Positions 33,101 through 43,119 of a DNA stretch of 64,000 nt are shown here, piece by piece. The notes beneath the pieces are model-generated. The model was not told the origin of the DNA. It saw only the letters and a list, made by a program, of their open reading frames with translations, and did not search any database. The position numbers and the translations under genes were made by a program. Source of the stretch: Astragalus membranaceus (lineage: Eukaryota > Streptophyta > Magnoliopsida > Fabales > Fabaceae); the NCBI GenBank assembly GCA_039519185.1, contig CM076847.1, forward strand, positions 47,995,708 through 48,059,707, written 5' to 3'. How positions within the stretch are numbered: the stretch's first letter is position 1; each line of letters begins with the position of its first letter.

Positions 33101-34472
33101 AGAACTGCAAGCGCAGAAGAGATTGCCGAACTACACCGAAGACGGTGATGGTGTGATTTGTTATGATGGTAGAATCTGTGTGCCGAATGCTGAGGATGTG
33201 AAGAGGCAAGTTTTAGAAGAGGCTCATAAGAGTCAGTTCTCAATACATCCTGGGTCTACCAAGATGTATCGAGATTTGAAGCAATTATACTGGTGGCCGG
33301 GCATGAAAGTGGATATAGCAGAGTTTGTGTCTCGATGCTTGACTTGTCAAAAGGTTAAGATAGAGCACCGGAAGCCAGGCGGCCAGTTACAACCGTTGAA
33401 TGTACCTGAATGGAAATGGGAAAGCATATCTATGGATTTTGTCATGGGATTGCCGCGGTCCCAAACCGGAAATGATTCTATTTGGGTAGTGGTGGATCGC
33501 CTAACCAAGTCCGCTCATTTTATTCCAGTGCGTTCGACTCACAAGGTTGCTAGGTTAGCAGATGAATATCTCAAGAATATTGTTAAGTTACATGGAATCC
33601 CTACAAGTATCATCTGTGATCGAGATCCCAAGTTTACATCTCGATTTTGGAGAGCATTGAACATGGCGTTGGGAACAAAAGTGTGTGTTAGCACTGCTTA
33701 CCATCCTCAGACAGACGGGCAGACTGAGAGGACAATCCAGACATTGGAGGATATGTTGAGAGCTTGTGTACTCGATAGTGGAGGCAAATGGGAGGATCAC
33801 CTTCCATTGGTGGAATTCTCATACAACAACAGTTATCATTCTAGTATCGGAATGGCTCCGTACGAAGCATTGTATGGAAGGAAGTGTAGGACACCATTGT
33901 GTTGGTGGGATGTAGGTGAACAGAGATTGTTGGGACCGGACTTAGTCCGTGAGACTACGGAGAAGATCTGTCAGATAAGAGACGGGATGAAGGCCGCGCA
34001 GAGTCGGCAGAAGAGTTACGCAGATAAGAGAAGAAGGCCGTTAGAATTCGAGGAAGGAGACCATGTCTTTCTGAGACTTTCTCCAACCATCGGAACCGGT
34101 ATTACTTTGCGAGCGAAGAAGCTCAGTCCTCGGTATGTCGGACCCTTCCAGATTATCGAGCGAGTTGGGCCGGTAGCGTATCGCATTGCATTACCTCCAG
34201 AATTATCCAGGTTACATGATGTGTTTCATGTATCCCAGCTAAGGAAATATATTCCTGATCCAAATCAACCATTAAGTTATGAAGCGATTGACATCAGACC
34301 GAATTTATCTTATCAGCCTACTCCAATCAGAATCATCGAACGTGGCGAGAAAGCGCTCCGGACGAGGTCAATTCCTATTGTCAAGGTGCTTTGGGACGGT
34401 GCGTCACCTGACGAAGCGACATGGGAAGTAGAGGAGAGCATGCGGGAGAAATATCCGTGTTTGTTCGAGTAA
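30105..34472 (+). CDS. gag-pol: Gag-Pol polyprotein of an intact Tekay-like Ty3/gypsy element
   Basis: A single 1455-residue frame. The frame is open upstream to 29961, but the first ATG lies in the PBS; the ATG at 30105 begins MAGGSRNNPP, a typical Gag start. Order: Gag capsid (about 50-240); zinc knuckles around C275-C286 and CYFCKKDGHFARDC (293-306); protease YDSGATHCFIS (about 356); RT with FIDD (685-688); RNase H with D834, E871 and D896; integrase zinc finger H1041, H1048, C1078, C1081; integrase catalytic D1111, D1172, E1208 (35-residue spacing); and a C-terminal chromodomain-like segment (about 1407-1455, KVLWDGASPDEATWE). The polyprotein is cut by its own protease and copies and integrates the element; chromodomain tails target chromatin in related elements. 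Every key residue checked is present, with no stop or frameshift. Confidence 0.96.
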   Translation: MAGGSRNNPPVDPHSAWMQNVIERQQKMMEDMLQMQQNAQAQPQQVPEPQADPRRVFSEFLKMKPSEFRGGPDVMEAQHWLDDIEKIFVAMQVTDDDKLRLATHMLKGEANNWWTNAKAMMVTLGTPQTWEHFKQVFLEQFFPTAMRFDKENEFLTLTQGSSTVGQYAAKFEELYQFFGLAGYAPNDKWKTERFKYGLREDIAQSLSSFAYTNYAAMVQQAHIAESDLKRLYASRKVFHQNKKNVGSSNHQTGPRHNYNKGKQVQSSNSSKFSTCSNCGKYHQGKCQMGSNQCYFCKKDGHFARDCPEKEKSQGSNPAATTTHGRVYTLDAQKVTPSDNLLRGMGSLFNNSVSILYDSGATHCFISKVCAERLGLALTPLPQPISIKTAAEGSVQTQAICENCLLSIGDRNFVVDFICLPMKGMDVVLGMSWMTANHVTIDCFHRTIGFASESVELQPPNSEAVISFTSASNYLFQGAEAYVMMLSASTETGQDLSSVQVVNEFLDVFPDEVPSFPPNREVEFSIELVPGTGPISIAPYRMSPLELRELKVQLEELISKRFIRPSASPWGAPVLLVKKKDGSMRLCIDYRQLNKVTVKNKYPLPRIDDLLDQLRGASVFSKIDLRSGYHQIRVRALDVPKTAFRTRYGHYEFVVMPFGLTNAPAVFMDYMNRIFNPYLDQFVVVFIDDILVFSKTIEEHVQHLRIVLNVLREKKLYAKPSKCDFWMPEVKFLGHVISRTGVAVDPSKIEAVVDWEQPSTVTEVRSFLGLAGYYRRFIQGFSQLVLPLTRLTRKGHPFVWDSDCENCFTELKGRLTSAPILILPDPSIGFQIYCDASGKGLGCVLMQNRQVVAYASRQLKPHEENYPTHDLELAAIVFALKIWRHYLYGSRFEVFSDHKSLKYLFDQKELNNRQRRWVEFLKDYDFELKYHPGKANVVADALSRKSIHTAKLMMHEMSLLESFRDLNLRVKSRRNRLVLSHIQISSPLRDLIRSAQEGDVELQAQKRLPNYTEDGDGVICYDGRICVPNAEDVKRQVLEEAHKSQFSIHPGSTKMYRDLKQLYWWPGMKVDIAEFVSRCLTCQKVKIEHRKPGGQLQPLNVPEWKWESISMDFVMGLPRSQTGNDSIWVVVDRLTKSAHFIPVRSTHKVARLADEYLKNIVKLHGIPTSIICDRDPKFTSRFWRALNMALGTKVCVSTAYHPQTDGQTERTIQTLEDMLRACVLDSGGKWEDHLPLVEFSYNNSYHSSIGMAPYEALYGRKCRTPLCWWDVGEQRLLGPDLVRETTEKICQIRDGMKAAQSRQKSYADKRRRPLEFEEGDHVFLRLSPTIGTGITLRAKKLSPRYVGPFQIIERVGPVAYRIALPPELSRLHDVFHVSQLRKYIPDPNQPLSYEAIDIRPNLSYQPTPIRIIERGEKALRTRSIPIVKVLWDGASPDEATWEVEESMREKYPCLFE

Positions 34473-34505
34473 GGTATGTTTTGTCAATTTTGAGGACAAA
34501 ATTTT

Positions 34506-34520
34506 AGAAGTTGGGGTGAT
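34506..34520 (+). promoter_or_regulatory. Polypurine tract of the intact element
   Basis: AGAAGTTGGGGTGAT directly before the 3' LTR start at 34521; it primes plus-strand synthesis. The same AAGTTGGGG core precedes LTR copies 1, 2 and 3. Confidence 0.85.
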
Positions 34521-36979
34521 TGTAACATCCCCTAATTAGCTAAGTAGATTAATTAAATTAGCAAGAGGATTATCATGAATTGATTAATTAACATAAATTA
34601 TAATTGTGCATAATTGCAATATTATGTTAAGTTAGTGATTAATGGGAGGTTAGCAGGATGCTTAAGGATGATAGGAGTCATAGGGGATAAAAATGTTAAG
34701 TGAGGGGCAAACCTGTCTTTTAACCATACTATATGTATATATACTTGTTTCAGCTGAAACACCAAAAACACCACATCCTTTATTCAGTTCCAGCAAAAGA
34801 AAGAAAAGTAGAGAGGGAGCTTGAGAGGAGGGAGAGAACTCGAGTGAAGGGGGAAGAAGGAGGGAGGAACCAAAAGTTGGTGCATGTTATAATTTCTTCC
34901 ACCATCAACCTCAGTTTTTCATTCTCCATCTATTGGTACTACTATTGCAACCTATCTCCTTCTCCTTCTCAATCCACCATTTTTGACCCTCAAAGCTTCA
35001 TAGAGCCAAAAATGGAGTGTTGATGCTCCAAATAGTTTGCATGTCCTTGCTAGAGCCCATTATTCAGTACCAAGGCTCATTCTCTTGCCACAATTGCTGA
35101 TTGAAGTTGTTTGGGTAGCTAGGATTCGAAATCAACTGCTGTCCAAGCGATTTGGAGTAGTTGAATTCGTTGTTGGAGCGTATTCGAAGAGAGTTCGTGG
35201 TTGTCGGATCGGTTGAGCCCTCGGAGTCTCGGTGTTTGCGTGATTTTCATCACGATAGGTGAGTTCTATAACTCGCTTAGGGAACGTGTTCGTTTTTCGA
35301 GTCTTCACTTTTGAAAATTATTGTCACACGTTTCTGGTATCGAAAGAATTATATTGAAAACCGTTTTCCCAAAGCTCATGATTGAACTATGAATTTCTTG
35401 ATTGATTGTTGGGTGTGCTGGATTGGATTGCTATAATATTGTGTTTTAATGCGTGTTTGAGTTTGGGCCTCGATCGGAAGGGAAGTTGGAATCGGAATGG
35501 AATGGAATAACCCCTTGAAAAATCTGTTTTCTGGAAACTGATGGAGCCACACGGATCGTGTGCCTCTGGGCACGGGTCGTGCGCCTCCATCTGATACGAC
35601 ATGAACTGTATTTTTAAAATGCGCACGGATCGTGTGCCCAGTAACACGGGTCGTGCGTAAGTCTCTGAAACTTTCTGTAAATCTGGTAGCTAGCGCACGG
35701 ATCGTGCGCTTAGTCGCACGGGTCGTGCGTATCTTCCTGGAAAAATTTCTACAAACTGTTCAACCACGCACGGGCCGTGCGCCTACACGCACGGGTCGTG
35801 TGAGATTTTCTGACTTTCAATTTCAAAGTACATTTTATCCATTCCAAATGATTCCAATCCTCTTCTAATCCATTCCCCAAGGTCCCACAATAATGAAAAG
35901 GTAACAATGATATGAGATTGAGCATGTTCGATAGAAAGATTGTGTGTTATGAATAAAAATGGAAAACCGCTCTTAGAGAACGCGAGAGTGCAAATGTCAA
36001 AGAGTGATAATAACACACGGTACTTGACTAATATTATACACTGTAATTGACTGATATGGTACTCGGTACTTGACTAATATTATACACTGTAATTGACTGA
36101 TATGGTACACGGTACTTGACTGATATTATACACTGAAATTGACTGATATGGTACATGGTACTTGACTGGAATGACTAACAGCCCATTGCGGGTACACAGA
36201 CTGAAAATGTATAATAAATACAAGAGGAAAAAAAGGGTGACGACCCTAAGAGGTTAGCATACTAGGGGAGGGGAAGTCATGAGCCCCAAAACCTAGACTC
36301 AAGATTGTTTCACCCACTAGAAATAGCGGGATGGGTTCACCAAAAGGTCAAGAGAATGCCTATAAAATAGGTAGACTGAGGTGTTATGCTAAAAACATGG
36401 AACAAAGATTGCATGCTTCATGTGTCGCTTAGGAGGGCCATGAGCATGAAGGTTACAGGAACTGAATGTATTTCCACGTGGTTGCTTTTTAGGACCACGA
36501 GTTCAAAACAAGGCATAATGAACCGCTAGAGTAGTAAGGGGTCTCGATAGGACTCACTGAGATAATGTTTATCTCACCCTTCATATTTGTGGTTTTTACA
36601 GAGAAACAGGGGAAAGCAAAGGCGGTAAAGCATGGCTAGCTGGTGTGACTCTTGGAGTCATTGAAGACCTAGTTTAATGTTTTAGACCTTGTTTCCGTTT
36701 GTGGTTTCTATGTTCTGATTGTATAACTTCCATTGCTAAGTTGTAAAATCGTTTCCGCTACTTTATGTTTTTGGATTATTGAACGCCAGGATTATGTACA
36801 AGTCTTAAGTTTGAACTTAAGCATTTTCAAGGAAGTTTATGAGGTTCAGAGAACCGATCGATATGTATTATCGAATGTTTTAGTTGTGTTCAATATTTCA
36901 ATAACAGGAAGTTACTCTGATGTATGCCATTTAGTGCATTTCGGTAGTTCTATATATTAGAATTTATCGGGGTGTTACA
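34521..36979 (+). mobile_element. 3' LTR of the intact Tekay-like element
   Basis: 2459 bp, same length as the 5' LTR with no difference found by eye. The short open frames within it repeat those of the 5' LTR exactly and are not genes. Confidence 0.95.
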
Positions 36980-36984
36980 TAAGT

Positions 36985-37775
36985 TACTAAGTATTAGCCA
37001 ACTATGTGATAAAGGAAATAGAGTAATATTTGATTCAGGATCATGCATCATAGAAGATAAAAAGAGTAAACAAGTTAGGATGATAGGAAACAGAGTAGAA
37101 AACATATACATGATTAATCTTGATAAGGTGTCATCCCATAATGCATGTTGTCTCATTAGTAAGGAAGAAAACTCTTGGCTATGGCATCGTAGAGCAGCTC
37201 ATATACATATGGACCACCTAAATAAATTAGTCCCTAAGGAACTAGTTAGTGGTCTTCCTAAAATCAAGTTTGAAAACGATAAGTTATGTGATGCATGCCA
37301 AAAAGGTAAACATGTCAAAGTATCTTTTAAATCAAAGAATATTGTGTCTACTAACAAACCATTGCAGCTTTTACACCTGCATTTATTTGGTCCCTCACGG
37401 ACGAAAAGCTTTGGTGGAAATTATTATGCACTTGTTCTAGTCGATGACTACTCAAGGTACACCTGGACACTGTTTCTTGAAAATAAAAGTGATGCTTTTG
37501 GAGCATTCAAGAAACTTGCTCGTAGCATACAAAACGAAAAAGAGCTGAAAATTATCTCCATCGGAACCGATCACAGTGGAGAGTTTGAGAATGAAAGGTT
37601 TGAAATTTTTTGTGAAGAATCTGGTATTGATCACAAATTCTCAGCACCTAGAACTCCTCAACAGAATGGAGTCGTTGAGTGGAAAAATCGGTCTTTGGAA
37701 GAGCTTGCCAGAACCATGTTGAATGATCATGACATCCCAAAATACTTTTGGGCCTATGCTAGTCTAACCCCAAAA
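36985..37775 (+). pseudogene. Integrase of the old Sirevirus, inactive and C-terminally deleted
   Basis: Continues the copia pol frame broken at 27494, with LLSISQLC, a GAG-pre-integrase finger (WHRRAAHIHMDHLNKLV ... CDACQKGKH, with part of the usual motif altered), and the integrase core. The first catalytic Asp position reads HLHLFGP, so Asp has become His. The second Asp (GTDHSGEFEN) and the Glu (QQNGVVEWKNR) remain. After YFWAYA the expected C-terminal part is absent and a spacer before RT follows directly, marking an internal deletion near 37765. Confidence 0.88.
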
Positions 37776-37777
37776 GG

Positions 37778-39273
37778 TTGGGAAAGGTTATTGATGAAGT
37801 TGCAGATGAGCTTGAAGCATTAAAGCTAGAAGGAGAAAAGAAAAGTGAGAATAAGGAGAAGGAGGCTGAACCTTCGACTCAACAAAGAAATGAGGAAGAT
37901 TCGAGTAATGAACTACCAAAGGAATGGAGAATCCCAAGGCACCACTCACTTGAAAATGTTATAGGAGATGTATCAAAAGGGGTAACTACTCGAAACTCTC
38001 TTAGAAATGCATGTAATCATACAGTCTTTGTATGTCAAATCGAACCTAGAAATCTAGATGAGGCTATAATAGATGAACACTGGACTATTGATATGCTGGA
38101 AGAGCTAAATCAGTTTGAAAGAAATGAAGTATGGGATCTCGTCCCTAGGCCTGACAATCACCAAATAATTGGCCCAAAATGGGTGTTTAGAAACAAGCTA
38201 GATGAGTCAGGCATAATAGTTAGAAACAAAGCTAGACTAGTAGCTAAGGGTTATAATCAGGAAGAGGGAATAGACTATGATGAAACTTTTGCACCCGTAG
38301 CTAGATTAGAGGCTATTCGCATGCTCCTTGCTTTTGCATCTATCATGGATTTTAAATTATATCAAATGGATGTCAAAAGTGCATTCTTAAATGGGTTCAT
38401 TCAAGAAGAAGTGTATGTTGAACAACCACCTGACTTTGAAAGTTATGAAAAACCTGATCATGTTTTCAAACTCAAAAGGCTCTTTATGGTCTGAAGCAAG
38501 CTCCAAGAGCTTGGTATGAAAGACTAAGTAAATTTCTACTTAATCATGATTTTCAAAGAGGGAAAATTGACACTACATTATTTATAAAGAAGTCCAAAGA
38601 TGAGATATTGCTTGTACAAATTTATGTGGATGATATTATTTTCGGTGCTACTAATGAATTGCTTTTTAAAGAATTTTCTAGTATTATGCAGATTGAGTTT
38701 GAAATGTCAATGATGGGAGAACTCAACTTCTTTCTCGGACTTCAAATAAAACAAACCAAGAACGGCATTTTCATCTCTCAATCAAATTATTGCAAAGAAT
38801 TGCTCAAGAGATTTGAAATGGACAAAGCAAAAGAAATGGCTACTCCGATGAGCACCTCAAGCTAGCTAGATAAGGATGAAGAAGGTAAACCAGTAGAATT
38901 GAGCAAATATCGAGGTATGATTGGTTCACTTCTCTACTTAACTGCTAGTAGACCAGATATCATGTTTAGCGTCTGCATGTGTGCTAGATATCAAGCAAAT
39001 CCAAAAGAGTCACACCTAGTAGCAGTCAAGAGGTTAATGAGATATCTTGTAGGAACACAAAATATTGGTCTATGGTATCCCAAAGGGGCCACATGTAGTC
39101 TTATCGGATATTCCGACTCTGATTTTTCAGGTTGTAAACTGGATAGAAAAAGCACTAGTGGAACATGTCACATCTTAGGTAGTGCATTATTGTCATGGCA
39201 TAGTAAGAAACAAGTCAGTGTCGCACTGTCAACTGCTGAAGCAGAATATGTTGCAGCAGGAAGTTGCTGCGCA
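37778..39273 (+). pseudogene. RT and RNase H of the old Sirevirus, broken
   Basis: The copia reverse transcriptase begins near 38040 (EELNQFERNEVWDLVPRP, KARLVAKGYNQEEGIDYDET). A one-base deletion near 38478 shifts the frame at the KKALYGLKQAPRAW motif. The catalytic YVDDIIFG is intact (38622-38645). A TAG at 38863-38865 interrupts the linker. RNase H follows (GYSDSDFSGC, KKQVSVALSTAEAEYVAAGS) and is cut at 39273 by the insertion with TSD CAAAT; its end resumes at 45806. Confidence 0.9.
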
Positions 39274-39278
39274 CAAAT

Positions 39279-40706
39279 TGTGGATACCTTGTATTGCAGG
39301 TAAACTAATATTGCAGAATATGTTTTGATGATGAAAAAGACAAAGGTAAAGTTGATGGCCAAAGTTAATAAAAGTGACTAAACATCAAAGTCACAATCCA
39401 AGACAAACAAGCTCAAGAATTGAAGATTCAAGTTTAAGGGTAGTCCTTAAATATAAGGGTAGTCCTTAGGGTTTGGGTGTGTCTTAGGAAAAAGTGTAAG
39501 CTCTTTCAAAGGTCAGCTCGTATGTTAAAATCTCACACACTCACAAGTTTTTCAAAAGATGCATGCATACTTACGTAAACATACCTATCATCTTTAAAAC
39601 ACAAAAATCAATTTTACCTTGCATATACATTCATCAAAATCGATTTTCAGGCCAATCAGAAAAGGAAGAATCGATTTTCACTTCATGTATTTTCATTACA
39701 TAAATCGATTTCTGAGACAAATCCTTTTAAAGAAAGAATCGATTCCCACTCTTTTGCACTTAACTGAGAATCGATTCCTACATGTCTCAGGCAAGCTGAG
39801 AATCGATTCATACATGTTTTCACTAAGTATAGAATCGATTCCTAGCCCTCCATAGTTCTTAAGAATCGATTGTCTCCATTTTTCAAACAAATCAAAATCG
39901 ATTCCTCACTTAAATGAATCGATTCCTAGATCAAATGCTTTCAACAAAGAATCGATTCCTACACTATTTTTAACGTAAACTTGATTTTTTCATAGCCTAT
40001 AAATAGGCAGTGCTTCACGTTCATTTTTACACAACAACCCATTTCACGAATCAGAGAACTTTTGAGAAAAACTCTTTACGCTTTTACTTTTGCTCGTCAC
40101 GCACCGTTGGTCCGTCTGAGCTAATCTGTTGCTAAGAGTTAGTTGGGGTTGCATTCTTCAAGTTGTAATATCTGCCTTCATTAGAGGTATTTCTGTCTTT
40201 ACAATTGTTTATTATTTAATTGTTGTGATTTGTTCTAGGGAGTGGGGTATCTCTCTAGGGTAGCTGTTTGTACTAGGAAGTGGGGTATCTTTCTGGGGCA
40301 GCTGATTGTAACAGGGGTGGGGTATCTCTTGTTATTGTTATATTAGATTTGAGGGCTCTCCATAGGTGGGGTATCCTAGGAGGAGAGTGCCTGAGTCTGT
40401 AAAGGTTTCCCAAGGCACCTGTAAACCTTGTTGTTTTGGTTAGTGGAAAATCTCACAAGGGTGTGAGGACTGGACGTAGGTCACTAGGAGGTGACCGAAC
40501 CAGGATAAATCTCTGCGTGCTTTACTGCTTTCCTGTTTTACTGTTATACCGCTTTAGTGCTTTACATTCTAATTCCTTCGCTTCCACTTAACCTGTGCGA
40601 AAATTGATCTAAGTCATTGAAAAGGGGAAAAACGTTTTTGAAAGATCTGAAAAGTTTTTGAATCTCAATTCACCCCCCCTCTTGAGACTGAAGCCACTTG
40701 GTAACA
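39279..40706 (+). mobile_element. 5' LTR of the pol-less Sirevirus
   Basis: 1428 bp. It carries an AATCGATT-rich block, a TATA-like TATAAATAG (about 40000), repeated GTGGGGTATCTCTCTAGGG phrases, and the CACCCCCCCTCTTGAGACTG end. A 19-bp tandem duplication near 39437-39475 (GGGTAGTCCTTA twice) accounts for the length difference from the 3' LTR. Confidence 0.93.
39606..39970. repeat. AATCGATT palindrome array in the Sirevirus 5' LTR
   Basis: About a dozen AATCGATT or GAATCGATTC palindromes spaced roughly 20-40 bp, each in a different short context. Equivalent arrays are at 44700-45060, 24850-25200 and 55687-56115. Palindrome-rich cis-regions are known from Sirevirus LTRs. Confidence 0.92.
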
Positions 40707-40720
40707 AGTGGTATCAAAGC
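40695..40720 (+). promoter_or_regulatory. PBS and LTR-junction hairpin of the pol-less Sirevirus
   Basis: The PBS TGGTATCAAAGC (40709-40720) matches the initiator tRNA-Met primer with one difference. The LTR/internal junction forms CACTTG-GTAA-CAAGTG (40695-40710), a 6-bp stem with a 4-base loop overlapping the start of the PBS. Confidence 0.85.
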
Positions 40721-40758
40721 TAGACTCTTGTATAAAGGGCCTAGCAGCTTCAAGAGAA

Positions 40759-42378
40759 ATGGCTTCAGATTGGTCTACGCAAGAGGGGGCTTCTCTTACC
40801 CGTCCTCCGGGATTCAACGGGAAAGATTACGCATATTGGAAAGAAAGAATAAGAATCTTTATTGAAGGGGTAGACTTAGATGTTTGGGATGCTGTGGAAA
40901 AAGGACCCTATGTCCCCACACACATAGTAGACGGTATTCTTACAATTAAAAGTAGAAATGAATGGTCTGATGATGAGAAAATAAAAGTGCAACACAATTT
41001 ACGTGCCAAAAATATTATTACTTCTGCTTTAAGTCCTGATGAATTTTTTCGAGTTTCAAACTGTAAATCTGCCCAAGAAATGTGGGATAATCTCCAAGTT
41101 ACTCATGAGGGTACAAATGAAGTGAAAAGGGCAAGAACAAATACTCTTATCAGAGAGTACGAACTATTTAGAATGAATACAGGTGAAACAATACCAGAAA
41201 TGCAGAAAAGGGTCACTCACATAGTGAATCAGTTAAGCTTGTTGGGAAAGTCATTTCCTGCAGAGGATCTAATCAACAAAGTTCTGAGATGTCTGAATAG
41301 AGAATGGCAACCCAAGGTTACTGCTATAGCTGAATCAAGAAATTTAGCTACTATGACTCTGGCTACTCTGTTCGGTAAACTTCAAGAGCATGAACTAGAA
41401 CTCACCCGTCTAGCTGAGTACGAAAATACAGATAAGAAAAAGAAAAGCTTGGCTCTAAAAGCATCTAGTTCTAGTCGATTTGATGATAGTGACAACTCAG
41501 ATGATGAAATTGATGAAAGTGAAGAGAATATGGCTCTTATGGTTCGGAAGTTCAAAAGGTTCATGAAAGGCAACAACTATCCAAGAAAGAACTTCAAATC
41601 AAAAAGGTTCTCCAGCAAAGAAAGTACATCCGGTCCTCCAATTTGCTATGAATGCGGGAAACCCGGGCACATGAAAATGGAATGTCCTAATCTACAGAAA
41701 AAGGACACCAAATCTGAAAAGAATGCATTCAGGGATAACAAAGGAAGAAAAGCCTACATTGCATGGGAAGACAACTGCATGGATTCATCAGATGAATCAG
41801 AGGATGAAGAAGCTCAAGTTGCATTAATGGCTGATCATGAAAGCGAGAATGAAAACGAGGTAATATCTAACCCTGACTCTTTACAAAATGCATATGATGA
41901 TTTATATGAAGCTTTCACTGAATTGCATGATGATTCTATGAAATTATCTAAGGCATTAAGTAAAGCAAAGAAAGTTATTAATCATCTCCAAAATGAAGTA
42001 ATTGCATTAACTAAAGAAAGGCTAGAACTTAGAAAGGAAAACTACAGCCTAGGTTACCTTAAAGCAAATTATGTCTGTGACAAATGTACTGAGTTTGAAA
42101 AGAAAGTCCATGAACTAGAATGGACAGTAGGAAAGCTATCCAGCTTACAACAGGCACATCCTACACATCCTAGAAACAACTACACTAAAAGGCATATGCA
42201 TCATAGATCAAAACCATGCATCAGTTGCAGTTATTGTGGTAAAAATGGACATACAGCTTCTGTTTGCAGGACAAGAGGAAGACAAAATGTGAAGAAAGTA
42301 TGGGTTCCCAAAGGGACCATACTAAGTACTAACCAACAAGGACCCAAAGAAATTTGGGTACCTAGAACCCTTGTTTAA
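40759..42378 (+). CDS. Gag protein of a Sirevirus-like copia element
   Basis: 539 residues, intact. The frame is open from the PBS, but the first ATG in good context is 40759 (MASDWSTQEG). It has a capsid-like region (about 15-215) with PPGFNGKDYAYWK and YELFRMNTGETIPEM, then an acidic/Lys-rich linker, CCHC knuckle 1 (C297-C309), an Asp/Glu-rich stretch, a heptad-type coiled-coil region (about 385-460), and CCHC knuckle 2 (C490-C503). The long C-terminal extension with a second knuckle fits Sirevirus-type Gag. It forms the particle and binds RNA. With no pol in this element, the protein could only package or mobilise copies with help from another element. Confidence 0.9.
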   Translation: MASDWSTQEGASLTRPPGFNGKDYAYWKERIRIFIEGVDLDVWDAVEKGPYVPTHIVDGILTIKSRNEWSDDEKIKVQHNLRAKNIITSALSPDEFFRVSNCKSAQEMWDNLQVTHEGTNEVKRARTNTLIREYELFRMNTGETIPEMQKRVTHIVNQLSLLGKSFPAEDLINKVLRCLNREWQPKVTAIAESRNLATMTLATLFGKLQEHELELTRLAEYENTDKKKKSLALKASSSSRFDDSDNSDDEIDESEENMALMVRKFKRFMKGNNYPRKNFKSKRFSSKESTSGPPICYECGKPGHMKMECPNLQKKDTKSEKNAFRDNKGRKAYIAWEDNCMDSSDESEDEEAQVALMADHESENENEVISNPDSLQNAYDDLYEAFTELHDDSMKLSKALSKAKKVINHLQNEVIALTKERLELRKENYSLGYLKANYVCDKCTEFEKKVHELEWTVGKLSSLQQAHPTHPRNNYTKRHMHHRSKPCISCSYCGKNGHTASVCRTRGRQNVKKVWVPKGTILSTNQQGPKEIWVPRTLV

Positions 42379-42384
42379 ATCATT

Positions 42385-42560
42385 GCAGGTATGCTTCAAG
42401 TTATGGGGGACAGATTGGTACCTTGAAAGCAGAATCTCGAAAGCTCATGACTGGGAAGAAACAGATCCTTAAACACTCCACCCCAGGTTAAGCAGTCATG
42501 TGACTTACATCAAAAATAAAACTGAGAAAAGAATCCTCAGTAAAGGTTAGTCCGCATTTA
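42385..42560 (+). pseudogene. Remnant of protease region in the pol-less Sirevirus
   Basis: Aligns with the protease start at 27281-27440: TGGTACCTTGA matches the WYLD codons and CAGTCATGTGAC matches SSGHVT. Small indels and stops destroy the DSG motif (reads ESRIS). Similarity fades near 42560, where the large pol deletion begins. Confidence 0.75.
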
Positions 42561-43119
42561 TAAAACTATCAATTTAACATAAAAGGTGGTCTATACTGTG
42601 CGAAATTTTGTTCCCATATCCTTTTCATATTTTAAAAATAAAGGAATCATCATCTTAGAACTCATGACTCAAATATGTGCATACATGATTAAAGTTAGTG
42701 AGTCTTTTAACGGCCAGTCAAAATTATTTTTGAACCATTGCAAAAGAAACAATTTACTCTATTTTTATAAGTTTCATAGAGTTTTCTTTTTGGGCATTAT
42801 TCCATGACATAAATCGATTTCTAAGTTTCTCCCAAGGCCTATCATTTAGCTTAAAAATCGATTATACAGAGGATCTCTCTCCAAAAACCTCTCAATCGAT
42901 CATGATCTTGCAAAATCTCCAACAAATCAATCCCCTCCTAAAACTTAGGAAAACTAGCGCTAATCACTTAACCTCTCCAACAAGAAAAGCGCATAATCCT
43001 CATATGTTATCTTATCATATCCAAACCAATTTTTTAGGGCGCATAAACCATCCAAAAATAAAATCACGCCTTCCTTAGAGCAACTCATAGCAAAATTCAC
43101 AACTCTCCAAAAATTCCCA
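42561..43119 (+). other. Non-coding spacer before the env-like frame, with AATCGATT motifs
   Basis: AT-rich DNA without coding signal. Three ATCGAT-type motifs at 42811-42902 (AAATCGATTTC, AAATCGATTAT, CAATCGATCATG) resemble those in the LTRs, yet lie in the internal region. Possible promoter or remnant of an inserted LTR piece. Confidence 0.5.

Larger units (their letters stand above)
27500..36979 (+). mobile_element. Complete, apparently young Ty3/gypsy (Tekay-like chromovirus) element
   Basis: A 9480-bp element with all parts: 5' LTR 27500-29958, PBS, one uninterrupted gag-pol frame, polypurine tract, 3' LTR 34521-36979, and a perfect TAAGT duplication (27495-27499, 36980-36984). Both LTRs are exactly 2459 bp and I found no difference between them; all internal landmarks recur at a constant offset of 7021. 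This implies a very recent insertion. The chromodomain-like C-terminus and long LTRs suggest the Tekay/Del clade of chromoviruses. By sequence it could still be autonomous. Confidence 0.95.

Noticed and set aside
39606..39970. CRISPR-like array of regularly spaced repeats
   Set aside because: The repeat is only an 8-10 bp palindrome with irregular spacing, in a plant LTR; no cas genes and wrong kind of genome.
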